A DNA stretch of 33,991 nucleotides, taken from NCBI GenBank assembly GCA_964496595.1, contig CAZCAI010000031.1, positions 1-33,991 of the forward strand, in the 5' to 3' direction. The notes beneath the pieces were generated by a model. It was not told where the DNA came from. It searched no databases and saw only the letters and a list, made by a program, of their open reading frames with translations. Below, piece by piece: positions 26,153 through 33,798 of the stretch. This DNA comes from JAAAOZ01 sp964496595. Lineage in GTDB: Bacteria > Chloroflexota > Anaerolineae > B4-G1 > SLSP01. The position numbers and the translations under genes were made by a program. Numbering within the stretch: position 1 is the stretch's first letter; every line of letters starts with the position of its first letter.

Positions 26153-26295
26153 CTAGTACAGCGCGGCATAAATGCTCCCCAGTTAAATTTGCTCCAAGGG
26201 GATCGTCAGCTCCCCGTTCCGACGTAGAGTCGCGGATCTGACGATCCACTCCGAGCGTAGCTAACTGGGGAGGAATTTCCGCCGAGGTGTACTAG
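26153..26295. mobile_element. MITE-like palindromic element, copy 2
   Basis: This 143-bp copy is about 95% identical to 169-312, with the same CTAGTACA and TGTACTAG ends. It differs by a 1-bp deletion near the left end and a few substitutions in the inner stem, which is therefore less perfect than in copy 1. Flanking DNA differs between the two copies, which supports transposition rather than a longer duplication. Confidence 0.8.
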
Positions 26296-26317
26296 CCCGC
26301 AGGGCTTGGTTCTTTTA

Positions 26318-26369
26318 GCCCGTGGACTTCCCCCGGCCATTGGGCCTTGGGGCCAAGGTATCCACGGGC
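26318..26369. repeat. nested hairpin next to MITE copy 2
   Basis: GCCCGTGGA (26318-26326) pairs perfectly with TCCACGGGC (26361-26369). Inside, CCTTGG and CCAAGG form a second stem. It could be an end structure of an IS200/IS605-type element, but no transposase or second end is visible, so this is only a structural note. Confidence 0.5.
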
Positions 26370-26462
26370 GGTGAGGGTAAAACTATTACCGAATTAATTT
26401 CTAGAAGCTCATTAATCTTCGGCGAGGTGCGCGGCAAGTCGCTTTCCGACAATCAACCAGCC

Positions 26463-26840
26463 CTAATCAGCCACGAGATGAAAATGCAGGTGCGGCACAT
26501 CCTGATAATCGCCCCCATTGACAATCAGCCGATACCCTTTCTCCTCCAACCTATGCCGCCGCACCAATACTTGAACAGTCGCCAGCACATCGCGCAGAAA
26601 GTCATCGGCGTCCAACGGCACATCTACCAGGCTGTGGAATGGCCGCTTGGGCACGATCAGAATATGCACGTTGTAGCTGGGATGAGGATGGTAAAATGCC
26701 ATCAGATTCTCGGTTTCCACCAGCCGCTCGACAGGAATAACGAAACTTATGTGGCTCATCACCCACCCCAGAAAAATCCGGCTCCATCGCCAGCGTGCAA
26801 CTTTCAACAATCCCTGGCCTATCGCGCCTCGCACAATCAC
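26463..26840 (-). CDS. HIT-family nucleotide hydrolase/transferase
   Basis: The frame encodes 125 residues of a histidine-triad protein. YNVHILIVPKRPFHSLVDV lies near residue 57, YRLIVNGGDYQDVPH near 103, and the triad is HLHFHL at the C-terminus. HIT proteins cleave or transfer nucleotides from phosphoramidates or dinucleoside polyphosphates. The start is uncertain: a GTG at 26840 gives the full frame, an ATG at 26759 gives MSHISFVIPVERL onward. Residues before the ATG look family-like (RWRWSRIFLGW), so I keep the longer form. It lies 84 bp downstream of the heliorhodopsin gene on the same strand. Confidence 0.8.
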   Translation of the reverse strand: MIVRGAIGQGLLKVARWRWSRIFLGWVMSHISFVIPVERLVETENLMAFYHPHPSYNVHILIVPKRPFHSLVDVPLDADDFLRDVLATVQVLVRRHRLEEKGYRLIVNGGDYQDVPHLHFHLVAD

Positions 26841-26924
26841 CCTCTCTTAAACAGGCGACGGTACACGCTGCTCAAGCCCGCCACTCAGAAGCCAGAGCAT
26901 CCATTCACCTTTGCTCGAAACGGC

Positions 26925-27707
26925 CTAGACCGGGGCCAGCGTCCCTGTGAAGATCAGCCAGCAGAGAACCGACTTGGCCGACAAGCTCAAGATAATGTAG
27001 GCCCGCTCCCCATACAGATAATCCTCCCACGGCCCCACCTTCTTGTACTGCAACACCATGTTGATCGCGAAGATGTTGAAGAAGACAAAGAGCGTGGGGA
27101 CGATGGCGTAGACAAAGTCCGGGGGCTTGGCATCGCCGGATGAAATCGCACCGACGAAGTACAGCATGATCACGATCCACGGCACGATCCCCGCGATGCA
27201 GCCATAGATGAAGGCCGTCCAATCCGTCTTCTCGGTGTGCTGATTGTGCTTTTCCATCATGATGCCAAACAGGTTCATCGTGGCGTTGAGCGTAAAGATC
27301 AAGAGGAGCGCCCCCAGATCCCACAGCCCGATGAGCATACCGATGAGCACGATCATCAGGGAGGAACTCAAGGCATATTCATAGAAGCGCACGGGATTCA
27401 TGCCCTTCTTTAGATTCTGCACGTAGCTCTCATAACCGATGGTCGAGAGGTAAAAGTGCGCCACGGCAGAGATGAGCAGGAACATCGCCACAGCCGGCCC
27501 AAAACGCAACTCGTAGAGGAGTTGCGGGTTCGGGTTCAGCGAGCGGGTCGCCGTATCAAAATTCAAGTAATAGGTGAAGATGGGATAAGTTGTGTCGTTA
27601 CTGACCAGGATCATAAACACGCCCTGGATGAGATGCAAGCATCCCATGATCGCATTGAAGCGTCGGAGCTTTTTAAACTTGCTATCCATTGCACTCGATT
27701 TACTCAT
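26925..27707 (-). CDS. heliorhodopsin
   Basis: The 260-residue, seven-helix protein matches heliorhodopsins, retinal-binding photoreceptors with inverted topology compared with type 1 rhodopsins. Helix 1 begins RFNAIMGCLHLIQGVFMIL. Helix 3 has FYEYALSSSLMIVLIGML with the expected counterion Glu110. Helix 7 has YIILSLSAKSVLCWLIFTGT with the retinal-binding Lys245. The usual length is about 250-270. I chose the ATG at 27707, with AAGGAG 8 nt upstream; the open frame continues further up but without support. A strong promoter-like module lies at 27779-27808. The HIT gene follows. Function is unknown for most heliorhodopsins; no retinal synthesis gene is in the window. Confidence 0.93.
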   Translation of the reverse strand: MSKSSAMDSKFKKLRRFNAIMGCLHLIQGVFMILVSNDTTYPIFTYYLNFDTATRSLNPNPQLLYELRFGPAVAMFLLISAVAHFYLSTIGYESYVQNLKKGMNPVRFYEYALSSSLMIVLIGMLIGLWDLGALLLIFTLNATMNLFGIMMEKHNQHTEKTDWTAFIYGCIAGIVPWIVIMLYFVGAISSGDAKPPDFVYAIVPTLFVFFNIFAINMVLQYKKVGPWEDYLYGERAYIILSLSAKSVLCWLIFTGTLAPV

Positions 27708-27778
27708 TGGGTCATCTCCTTTTTTGAATTGATTGATCGAAAAGAAAAGGAACAAGCTACACACCTACATCTTCCTCA

Positions 27779-27808
27779 ATTATACATCGAATATCCTCAA
27801 ATCTGCAA
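27779..27808 (-). promoter_or_regulatory. shared promoter module, heliorhodopsin copy
   Basis: On the minus strand TTGCAG (27808-27803) and TATAAT (27784-27779) are 18 nt apart, about 70 bp before the heliorhodopsin ATG. The surrounding 34 bp (27777-27810) match copies at 29767-29800 and 30520-30553 with only three or so differences. Confidence 0.75.
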
Positions 27809-27829
27809 AATTTACCGTTCTCCCGATGA

Positions 27830-28639
27830 TTAATCCTCGCCCCAACGCCGAACCACAAAGAGCACCGCAAGGGCCAGAAAGAGAAACCAGCCCACAATGA
27901 TCGCCAAGTTCACCTTCATACTGGGTAAGAGCACCCAAATGGCCCAGTTCATCGAGGCGTGACATACCATAGCGGCCAGAACGCTGCCATGCGTATGGTT
28001 GTAGATCCAGGTGAAGAGAATGGACGTGAGCATCAGCACGACGGCCAGCGCGGCAAACAGCCCCAGGTGATTCGTCATAAATTTACCGGGGACGAAGACG
28101 GCGGGCAGGTGCCACAACCACCAGAAGAAGCCCACCACCAAGCTGGAGGTCAGCGCGCTGTAACGAGATTGCAGGCGCGGCAGCGCATACCCCCGCCAAC
28201 CGAACTCCTCTTGCAGCGGCCCGCCGGTGAGAAGGATGACGAAAAAGCCGACCAGGGCGTACGGCGGATTGGAGAGCACCGAGAGGTCGCTTTCTGTTGC
28301 TCCCAGGAGCATCGAAAATAAAATTCCCCCACCGAAGAGGAGCGGTAACAGCAGCAAAGTTGGCAGGAGCCAGATCTTCTTGAAACGGAGAGCGATGCCC
28401 TGCTTCAGCCATCGGCCCACGCCCTTCCAACCCTGCCCCAAGAGGGTGAGGATGAATGCGGCGACGAATGGCCCAAATGCGGCGGGATTGAAGGGGCTGC
28501 TCAGAAATGACTCAATCCCTGCCGGGAAATCGACGCCCTGGGCCAGCAAGGCGTTCGGGATCCAGAATACCCAGGAGAACGCAAACGCAATCACGAAAAA
28601 CCACCCCAGATACTCGCGATCCTCTACTTCGACGTTCAT
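27830..28639 (-). CDS. CPBP family intramembrane glutamic endopeptidase
   Basis: This protein of about 269 residues has seven or eight membrane segments. The CPBP/Abi catalytic motifs are QEEFGWRGYALPRLQ near residue 143 (EExxxR), WWLWHLP near 175 and CHASMN near 228 (HxxxN). Family members include the CAAX protease Rce1 and bacteriocin self-immunity proteins; the substrate here is unknown. I use the ATG at 28639, with GGAGGAGAG upstream, rather than the adjacent GTG. The stop is 20 bp from the heliorhodopsin promoter module, so the two are in tandem but probably separately promoted. Confidence 0.9.
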   Translation of the reverse strand: MNVEVEDREYLGWFFVIAFAFSWVFWIPNALLAQGVDFPAGIESFLSSPFNPAAFGPFVAAFILTLLGQGWKGVGRWLKQGIALRFKKIWLLPTLLLLPLLFGGGILFSMLLGATESDLSVLSNPPYALVGFFVILLTGGPLQEEFGWRGYALPRLQSRYSALTSSLVVGFFWWLWHLPAVFVPGKFMTNHLGLFAALAVVLMLTSILFTWIYNHTHGSVLAAMVCHASMNWAIWVLLPSMKVNLAIIVGWFLFLALAVLFVVRRWGED

Positions 28640-28755
28640 CACGATCTCTCCTCCGTTCTGTCTGGTAGCTGAACTTCCTCCGGCGCCCGCGCGACATCAT
28701 CCCCCTGGATGAGAAACCGCTAAGCGAGATGTCGCTTTAGCGAATGGATAAGGAA

Positions 28756-28783
28756 CGAGAGAGACCGAAGATGGTCTCTCTCG
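28756..28783 (-). terminator. hairpin after the small antitoxin-like pair
   Basis: GAGAGAGACC (28757-28766) and GGTCTCTCTC (28773-28782) pair perfectly, extended by C/G. A closely related hairpin lies after brnA at 29914-29947. No clear T-run follows on the minus strand. Confidence 0.55.
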
Positions 28784-28802
28784 CTTGACGTTTGGATTTA
28801 TG

Positions 28803-29051
28803 TTATTCTTGCAGCGCCCACGCGAGATCCTCGAGCATCGCCGCATGTTGGCGTTCGGCCAATTCTACCCAATCGATGCCAACCGCAGCAATGGTCTCCT
28901 CGCGCGACATCTCATCACGCAGATATTGCCCCAAGACATGCTCCCGCCATAACTGGCGCAAGCCAACTTGAAAGGCCATCGTCATAACCTCGGCCTCTGG
29001 TTTGTGCATCTCACGGGTCAGAGCTTCCAGATAGGTCATTGTGTCTTCCAT
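28803..29051 (-). CDS. small helical antitoxin-like protein
   Basis: The 82-residue protein is helical, with WREHVLGQYLRDEMSREE followed by TIAAVGIDWVELAERQHAAM. This resembles the helix-turn-helix half of UPF0175-type antitoxins, where a similar stretch precedes the C-terminus. GGAGGAG lies before the ATG at 29051, and the start overlaps the preceding gene by 16 bp. No nuclease toxin is adjacent. The assignment is by appearance only. Confidence 0.55.
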   Translation of the reverse strand: MEDTMTYLEALTREMHKPEAEVMTMAFQVGLRQLWREHVLGQYLRDEMSREETIAAVGIDWVELAERQHAAMLEDLAWALQE

Positions 29052-29260
29052 AGATTTTCTCCTCCACGGGCATGGCGCAACTCTTCCTCCAACAGATCGG
29101 GCGTGTATTGAATGGCCGACACTTCGTACCGGGCCAGCCCGGCCTCGTACCACTTGACCACGGCGGCATACTTCATTTCCTGGACAAACTCCGCCGGGGA
29201 CTTGCGCAAGGCCGAAAACGCCGATTCCGGCAATTCGATTGGATATGTTTTGAGGCTCAT
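29036..29260 (-). CDS. UPF0175-like protein with internal deletion
   Basis: The 74-residue protein has the UPF0175 N-terminus (IELPESAFSALRKSPAEFVQ, then KYAAVVKWYEAGL) and C-terminus (VSAIQYTPDLLEEEL). The central helix-turn-helix of about 20 residues that normally follows KWYExG is missing, and the frame stays open across the junction. AAGGAG supports the ATG at 29260. It overlaps the next gene, which carries a segment resembling the missing part. It may be a degenerate antitoxin or half of a split one. Confidence 0.65.
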   Translation of the reverse strand: MSLKTYPIELPESAFSALRKSPAEFVQEMKYAAVVKWYEAGLARYEVSAIQYTPDLLEEELRHARGGENLWKTQ

Positions 29261-29337
29261 GCGTCGCTCCTTCACCTACCGAGGGCTAATTTTTCGAGAA
29301 ATCCACTCACCATTGTTGTTCAGTGAGCAATCACAGC

Positions 29338-29688
29338 CTATGCTGAGGAGGCCTTCGATTGCATCACGCGCTCACTCAGCCACAAGTTAACCAACGTCTG
29401 CGTGCTAATATGGCGCTGTGAAGCAATCTGGCGCAATTCTCGCCATAAATCAGGATCGATGTTCACCTGACTACGTCGGGCCGCCGGATCAAACTCCATA
29501 TCCACCTCGTACGTTTGCTCATCGTAGTCAGCCACGCTGTGGGTCTCCCAAAACTCAGCCATTTCTTCATAGCTGCTGGCTTGTGAGATGGCGATATATT
29601 CCCGCACATGTTCGACAACGCGATCTTGGACGCTCTCCGGCAATGTTTCCATCATCTTGACCAACGTCGCAATTTCGGTGGCTGACAT
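29338..29688 (-). CDS. CopG/BrnA-type antitoxin with N-terminal DUF2281-like helix
   Basis: The 116-residue protein has an N-terminal helical part (ATLVKMMETLPESVQDRVVE) like small VapB/DUF2281 proteins. A CopG-type antitoxin region follows: EEMAEFWETHSVADYDEQT, VDMEFDPAARRSQVNIDPDL and a C-terminal STQTLVNLWLSERV ribbon-helix-helix. GAGAGGTG supports the ATG at 29688. It is preceded by a shared promoter module at 29769-29798. A toxin would be expected beside it, but the next gene is 78 bp away and antitoxin-like, so it appears orphaned. Confidence 0.75.
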   Translation of the reverse strand: MSATEIATLVKMMETLPESVQDRVVEHVREYIAISQASSYEEMAEFWETHSVADYDEQTYEVDMEFDPAARRSQVNIDPDLWRELRQIASQRHISTQTLVNLWLSERVMQSKASSA

Positions 29689-29768
29689 ATTCACCTCTCT
29701 TTTGTGATTTGTGGATGCATGGAGGATCGGTGACAATCCGATCCTTCTGGTTACCTGTCTCCTCTTCA

Positions 29769-29798
29769 ATTATACACCGAATGCCCTCAAATCCGCAA
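29769..29798 (-). promoter_or_regulatory. shared promoter module, CopG-antitoxin copy
   Basis: TTGCGG (29798-29793) and TATAAT (29774-29769) on the minus strand are 18 nt apart, about 80 bp before the ATG at 29688. Over 34 bp it appears identical to the brnT copy. Confidence 0.75.
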
Positions 29799-29913
29799 AA
29801 ATTAAGACCTCGCCGTGGATGGTAAACCGCTGGCGAGGGCAGGTACTTCCCATCTTTGAGGATGAGGCCACTGGGGCTACCGATGGGACGGAGCATCACG
29901 TCAGTGTAACGCA

Positions 29914-29947
29914 AAGCGGGAGAGGCCGAGAATGGTCTCTCCCGCTT
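29914..29947 (-). terminator. 14-bp hairpin after brnA
   Basis: AAGCGGGAGAGGCC (29914-29927) pairs with GGTCTCTCCCGCTT (29934-29947), with one G-U pair. It sits 26 bp after the brnA stop and precedes CTTTGCG on the minus strand. It is related in sequence to the hairpin at 28756-28783. Confidence 0.65.
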
Positions 29948-29972
29948 GGGGTCTTGATGGTGAATCGAGCTT

Positions 29973-30248
29973 TTATTCGGTCGGTAGTTGATGCGCCAAG
30001 GCATACACCCGCAAAGCCGCCGCTATGTACTGCTGATAGCGATCGCCCTGCGCCTTAAACCACTCCAAAACTTCAGGTTCCACCTCTATCGTAACCTCGA
30101 CTTTTTGCTGAGGCATTCGCCACCGCGCCGTCGCAAAAAACTCTTCGGTCAACGGCGGAATATCCGAGGTGTCAATCATGTCATCGGTCATAGCGTCAAG
30201 TTGCTCCAAATTCGTTACGGTAGGCTTGTTCAAATCGTTTTCGTTCAT
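29973..30248 (-). CDS. brnA: BrnA antitoxin
   Basis: The 91-residue protein has the BrnA layout: LDAMTDDMIDTSDIPPLTEE, then EFFATARWRMP near residue 37, and a ribbon-helix-helix end with VTIEVEPEVLEWFKAQGDRY followed by QQYIAAALRVY. It neutralises BrnT and autorepresses the operon in studied systems. The ATG at 30248 has AAAGG upstream and lies inside brnT, a 53-bp overlap, which implies coupled translation. The following hairpin at 29914 ends the operon. Confidence 0.92.
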   Translation of the reverse strand: MNENDLNKPTVTNLEQLDAMTDDMIDTSDIPPLTEEFFATARWRMPQQKVEVTIEVEPEVLEWFKAQGDRYQQYIAAALRVYALAHQLPTE

Positions 30249-30489
30249 TACTCGTAGCCTTTCTAAAAGAGATCACCCGAATAGTATCAGGGCGTGGCTC
30301 GGTAAACACAATCACCACGACACGCAAATTCAGTAAGCCAATTCCAACCCAACGATCTTCGCCATAGTCTTCACGATCATCCGACCTAACCAACATCGGA
30401 TATTCGAAAATTAAATGCGCATCGGCGAAATTTAGTCCGTGTTTCTGAACGTTGATCGCGTTCTTTTGTGGGTCCCATTCAAACTTCAT
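30196..30489 (-). CDS. brnT: BrnT ribonuclease toxin
   Basis: The 97-residue protein is a typical BrnT, a RelE-fold ribonuclease toxin. FEWDPQKNAINVQKHGLNF is at residues 3-21, DREDYGEDRWVGIG near 38 and IRVISFRKATSNERKRFEQA near 70. Conserved catalytic-type residues (the KHG lysine and histidine, and the later Arg/Glu) are present, so it appears intact. The Shine-Dalgarno is weak, which would favour antitoxin over toxin. A shared promoter module lies at 30522-30551. Confidence 0.92.
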   Translation of the reverse strand: MKFEWDPQKNAINVQKHGLNFADAHLIFEYPMLVRSDDREDYGEDRWVGIGLLNLRVVVIVFTEPRPDTIRVISFRKATSNERKRFEQAYRNEFGAT

Positions 30490-30521
30490 AGATATCTACT
30501 TCACTTGTTTGACTCATTCCA

Positions 30522-30551
30522 ATTATACACCGAATGCCCTCAAATCCGCAA
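30522..30551 (-). promoter_or_regulatory. shared promoter module, brnTA copy
   Basis: TTGCGG (30551-30546) and TATAAT (30527-30522) on the minus strand are 18 nt apart, about 33 bp before brnT. The module lies immediately after the beta-galactosidase stop (30562). Confidence 0.75.
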
Positions 30552-30561
30552 AACTAAGCCC

Positions 30562-33500
30562 CTACTCCTCCGGCAACCGATCCCGTCCCAACTGCGCGAC
30601 CTCATCCCCCGGCACAAGCGGACGCAGCCGCACGCGCTGATGATACCGCGACGCGGTGAGTTGATACGCCGGCAGGACGCCCGGCCCGCACGCCGCCGTC
30701 CCCAAGCCCGATTGCGCCGCGTCCACGTTGAACGTGATCTCCTCGCGACGCGGCAACTCGTGCAGGTGATCCGCCGCGTCCAAATCCTGCGCCGTGCAGG
30801 GATGCGCGCTCACCTCGAAAGGCGCCCCCCCCAGCGCCGCCACCAACAGCCCCGCGCCCTCGACGTCCCTGAGCGCCGCCCAACGGACGTCCGTCTTGTT
30901 GCCGCACGCCTGCGGCCGCACGTAGGGCGTTAGTTCGGCCTCGACCGTGCTGCGCCACACATCGACGCGTCCGCTCGCCTTGCGGTCGGCGTAGGTCTCG
31001 TGCGGCCCGCGCCCATACCACGCGAAGCGCTGATGCGTCCCCGCCACGCGCATCGTCATGCCGACGCGCGGCAGCGGCGGCAGGTCCGCCGCCAACTCCA
31101 GCGTGCGATCCATCACCACATCACCGCTGCCATAGATGACATACTCGTACGCGCAGGTCGCCAGGAGCGCGCCTTCCGGCGTCACCGCGCGCGTCGAAAG
31201 CCACACGTGCACCTGCTGCGGCGCCGCCTGCTCGGCGCGGAGATCCACGACCTCCTCCACCATCCGATCCAAGCCCGCCTCGCGCCAGCGCCCGGCCATC
31301 TCCTCGGCGTCATTATCCGTCGGCGCCCGCCATAGATTGAGCCTCGGCCCATCGACTAACACCTCGCGCCCGTGATAGCGCCACTCAGCGATATGGCCCG
31401 CCGCATCGCGTCCAAATGTGAGCGCAAAATCCTCCCCCTCGACGCGCGCCTCATCCGCCGAGGTCGACAGCGTCAGCGCGGGCATCTCCTCCAGCGACAA
31501 CGGCGCGGGCGGCGGTGGATCGGGCAGGCGGAACTGCGCCCAGGCGATCTCGTGGCCCTGCTCGGCCCAGGCCGTATCCGCCGCCAACGTGAAGCGCAAC
31601 GTCAGCCAGCACGCGGCGCCGGGCGGCGGCGTGATCTCCGGCAGCGGCGGCGTGATCTCCGGCAGCGGCAGCGTGATCTCGTGTCGAACACCGGCCGACA
31701 TCGCCGCCAGCAGCGCCTCGCCCTCGGCCAACGTCGCCCCATCCGCCTGAATGACCCATCCCATCCGCATGCCTGACAGCATCTGAAACGCATAGCGATT
31801 GCCGATCTCGAACACGCCGCCCGCCACATCCACCGGCGTGACCGAGATCGGCTCGTGCATCTTCTTCAACTCCCAATACGCCGGATGCGGCGTCCGATCC
31901 GGCCCCACCACCCCGTTGATGCAGAAATTGCCGTCATTAGGCGTGTCGCCGAAATCCCCGCCGTAAGCGTACCACACCTCACCGTTGTTGTGGCCGGCGT
32001 CCTCGCCGAGCCGCCGCGCCAGCCCCTGATCCACCCAATCCCACACATAGCCGCCCAACATCCGCGGATACCGCTCGAAGATCTCCCAGTACTCCCGCAG
32101 CCCGCCCGGACTGTTGCCCATCGCGTGCGCGTATTCGCAGAGAAAGACCGGGCGCGATTCATCTGGATCGGCCGCCATCCGCTCCAAACGCGCCACCGAG
32201 GGGTACATCGGCGAGATAAAGTCCACGCGCACATCATCCTCCGCCGGATTGTAGAAGAGCGGGCGCGTGGGATCGTGCGCGTGCACCCAATCCGCCCCCG
32301 CCTCGAAGTTCGGCCCATAGCCCGATTCATTGCCCAGCGACCAGACAATCACGCTCGGATGATTCTTATCGCGGGCCACCATCCGCCGGATGCGCGCCAA
32401 CATCGCCTCCCGCCACGCCGGATCGCGCGCGGGCCGATCCCACACCCCGTGCGATTCGATGTTCGCCTCATCCAGCACGTACAGCCCGTACTCGTCGCAC
32501 AGATCGTACCACACATCAACGTTGGGATAGTGCGAGGTGCGCACCGTGTTGATGTTCGCCTGCTTCATCAGCCGGATATCCTCGATCATCGACGCTGCCG
32601 AGACCGTGTGCCCCGTCACCGGATCGTGCTCGTGGCGATTGACGCCCCGCAGGCAGATCGGCGCGCCGTTGATGCAGAGCTGCCCGTCCAAAATCTCCAC
32701 CTCACGAAAGCCCACGCGCGTCCGCTCCACCTGCACAATCCGCCCGGCGGCATCCTTCAGCGTGAGCAGCAGCGTGTAGAGATGCGGCGTCTCAGCCGTC
32801 CACTTGGCCGGATTTTCCAGGGGAAGAGAAACCTCGCACGTGGCGGAGCCTTCCGCCGGCACCGTCACCTCCTGGCCGGCCAGCGGGTGAGGTGGTAGCG
32901 ACGTGGGATCATCCAGATCACTCACCTTGAGTTCAAGCTGATAGCCGTGCGCGGCCGCCGCGCCGGCGTTCCGCAGCGTCGCGCGCACGCCCAACACCGC
33001 GTCGCGATAGTCCGCGTCCAACGCCGTCGTGACCGTGAAATCCCACAGATGCACCGTCGGCGCCGACCAGAGCATCACATCCCGGAAAATGCCGCTGAGC
33101 CGCCAAAAATCCTGATCCTCCAGATAACTGCCATCCGACCAGCGATAGACCCGCACCGCCAGCAAATTCTGCTCGCCCCAGCGCACCCGCTCCGTGATGT
33201 TGAACTCAGCGGGCAGGCGGCTGTCCTGGCTGTAGCCGACGAACGCGCCATTGAGCCACACCTCGCACGCCGAATCGACGCCCTCGAAGCGGAGGAAGAG
33301 CTGCCGCCGGAGCGACAGCCCCGTCCACGCCGCCGGAACCCGGAAGCGCCTTCGATACGACCCCGTAGGATTCTCGTCCTCTGGCACACGGAGCGGTATC
33401 TCGAACGCCTCTGGCGGCATCCGCAGCGTCAGCAGATCGTCATGATCGCCAGCGGCGTGCATCTTCTCAAAGGCCGCCTCCAGGCGCGGATCGACGGGGA

Positions 33501-33798
33501 AAGGATAGCGGACATTCGTGTAGATTGGCGTGCCGTAGCCCTCGCATTGCCAGTTACTCGGCGCCGGAATCTCGTCCCAATCCGCCGCATCGAAGTCCAG
33601 TCGGTAAAAATCCTCCGGCGCGGCTGCGGGATTCGGCGCCCAATGGAAGGCCCACGGCCCATTGAGCAGGTGAATGTAGGGCGAAGCGCCGGCCTCCAGC
33701 GCGGTCACCTCATCCGCGTAGGGCGCCAGCGAGACATGCGCCGGCTCCTTGCCGCGCTCGAACACCTCTGGATTATTCCAATCGGGTAACGGTGGCAT
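30562..33798 (-). CDS. lacZ: beta-galactosidase, glycoside hydrolase family 2 (LacZ type)
   Basis: The 1078-residue protein fits LacZ/EbgA GH2 enzymes that release galactose from lactose and related glycosides. The jelly-roll domain has APSNWQCEGYGTPIYTN and the TIM barrel has CLRGVNRHEHDP. The acid/base Glu491 is in WSLGNESGYGP and the nucleophile Glu555 in FLCEYAHAMGNSPGG. A C-terminal Bgal_small_N-type domain includes RAPTDND and WYGRGPHETYADRK. A short tandem repeat (LPEITPP twice, near residue 715) lies in a linker. CAGGAGG supports the ATG at 33798. There is no signal peptide, so it is cytoplasmic. No lac permease is present. Confidence 0.95.
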   Translation of the reverse strand: MPPLPDWNNPEVFERGKEPAHVSLAPYADEVTALEAGASPYIHLLNGPWAFHWAPNPAAAPEDFYRLDFDAADWDEIPAPSNWQCEGYGTPIYTNVRYPFPVDPRLEAAFEKMHAAGDHDDLLTLRMPPEAFEIPLRVPEDENPTGSYRRRFRVPAAWTGLSLRRQLFLRFEGVDSACEVWLNGAFVGYSQDSRLPAEFNITERVRWGEQNLLAVRVYRWSDGSYLEDQDFWRLSGIFRDVMLWSAPTVHLWDFTVTTALDADYRDAVLGVRATLRNAGAAAAHGYQLELKVSDLDDPTSLPPHPLAGQEVTVPAEGSATCEVSLPLENPAKWTAETPHLYTLLLTLKDAAGRIVQVERTRVGFREVEILDGQLCINGAPICLRGVNRHEHDPVTGHTVSAASMIEDIRLMKQANINTVRTSHYPNVDVWYDLCDEYGLYVLDEANIESHGVWDRPARDPAWREAMLARIRRMVARDKNHPSVIVWSLGNESGYGPNFEAGADWVHAHDPTRPLFYNPAEDDVRVDFISPMYPSVARLERMAADPDESRPVFLCEYAHAMGNSPGGLREYWEIFERYPRMLGGYVWDWVDQGLARRLGEDAGHNNGEVWYAYGGDFGDTPNDGNFCINGVVGPDRTPHPAYWELKKMHEPISVTPVDVAGGVFEIGNRYAFQMLSGMRMGWVIQADGATLAEGEALLAAMSAGVRHEITLPLPEITPPLPEITPPPGAACWLTLRFTLAADTAWAEQGHEIAWAQFRLPDPPPPAPLSLEEMPALTLSTSADEARVEGEDFALTFGRDAAGHIAEWRYHGREVLVDGPRLNLWRAPTDNDAEEMAGRWREAGLDRMVEEVVDLRAEQAAPQQVHVWLSTRAVTPEGALLATCAYEYVIYGSGDVVMDRTLELAADLPPLPRVGMTMRVAGTHQRFAWYGRGPHETYADRKASGRVDVWRSTVEAELTPYVRPQACGNKTDVRWAALRDVEGAGLLVAALGGAPFEVSAHPCTAQDLDAADHLHELPRREEITFNVDAAQSGLGTAACGPGVLPAYQLTASRYHQRVRLRPLVPGDEVAQLGRDRLPEE

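Larger units (their letters stand above)
25986..26455. repeat. 470-bp inverted-repeat element with a nested MITE
   Basis: It begins TGATCGTCGGAAA and ends TTTCCGACAATCA, the same termini as 23123-23322. Near its left end it shares AAGCTGAAGTCGGCTGAA with that element. The MITE at 26153-26295 sits inside, flanked by hairpins AGCCTCC-TTC-GGAGGCT and AGCCC-GCA-GGGCT. No coding character is seen. The nesting suggests successive insertions. Confidence 0.5.

Noticed and set aside
26322..27143. 273-codon plus-strand frame across the HIT and heliorhodopsin region
   Set aside because: It runs antisense to two recognisable genes and through repeat DNA; the translation has no family-like motif.
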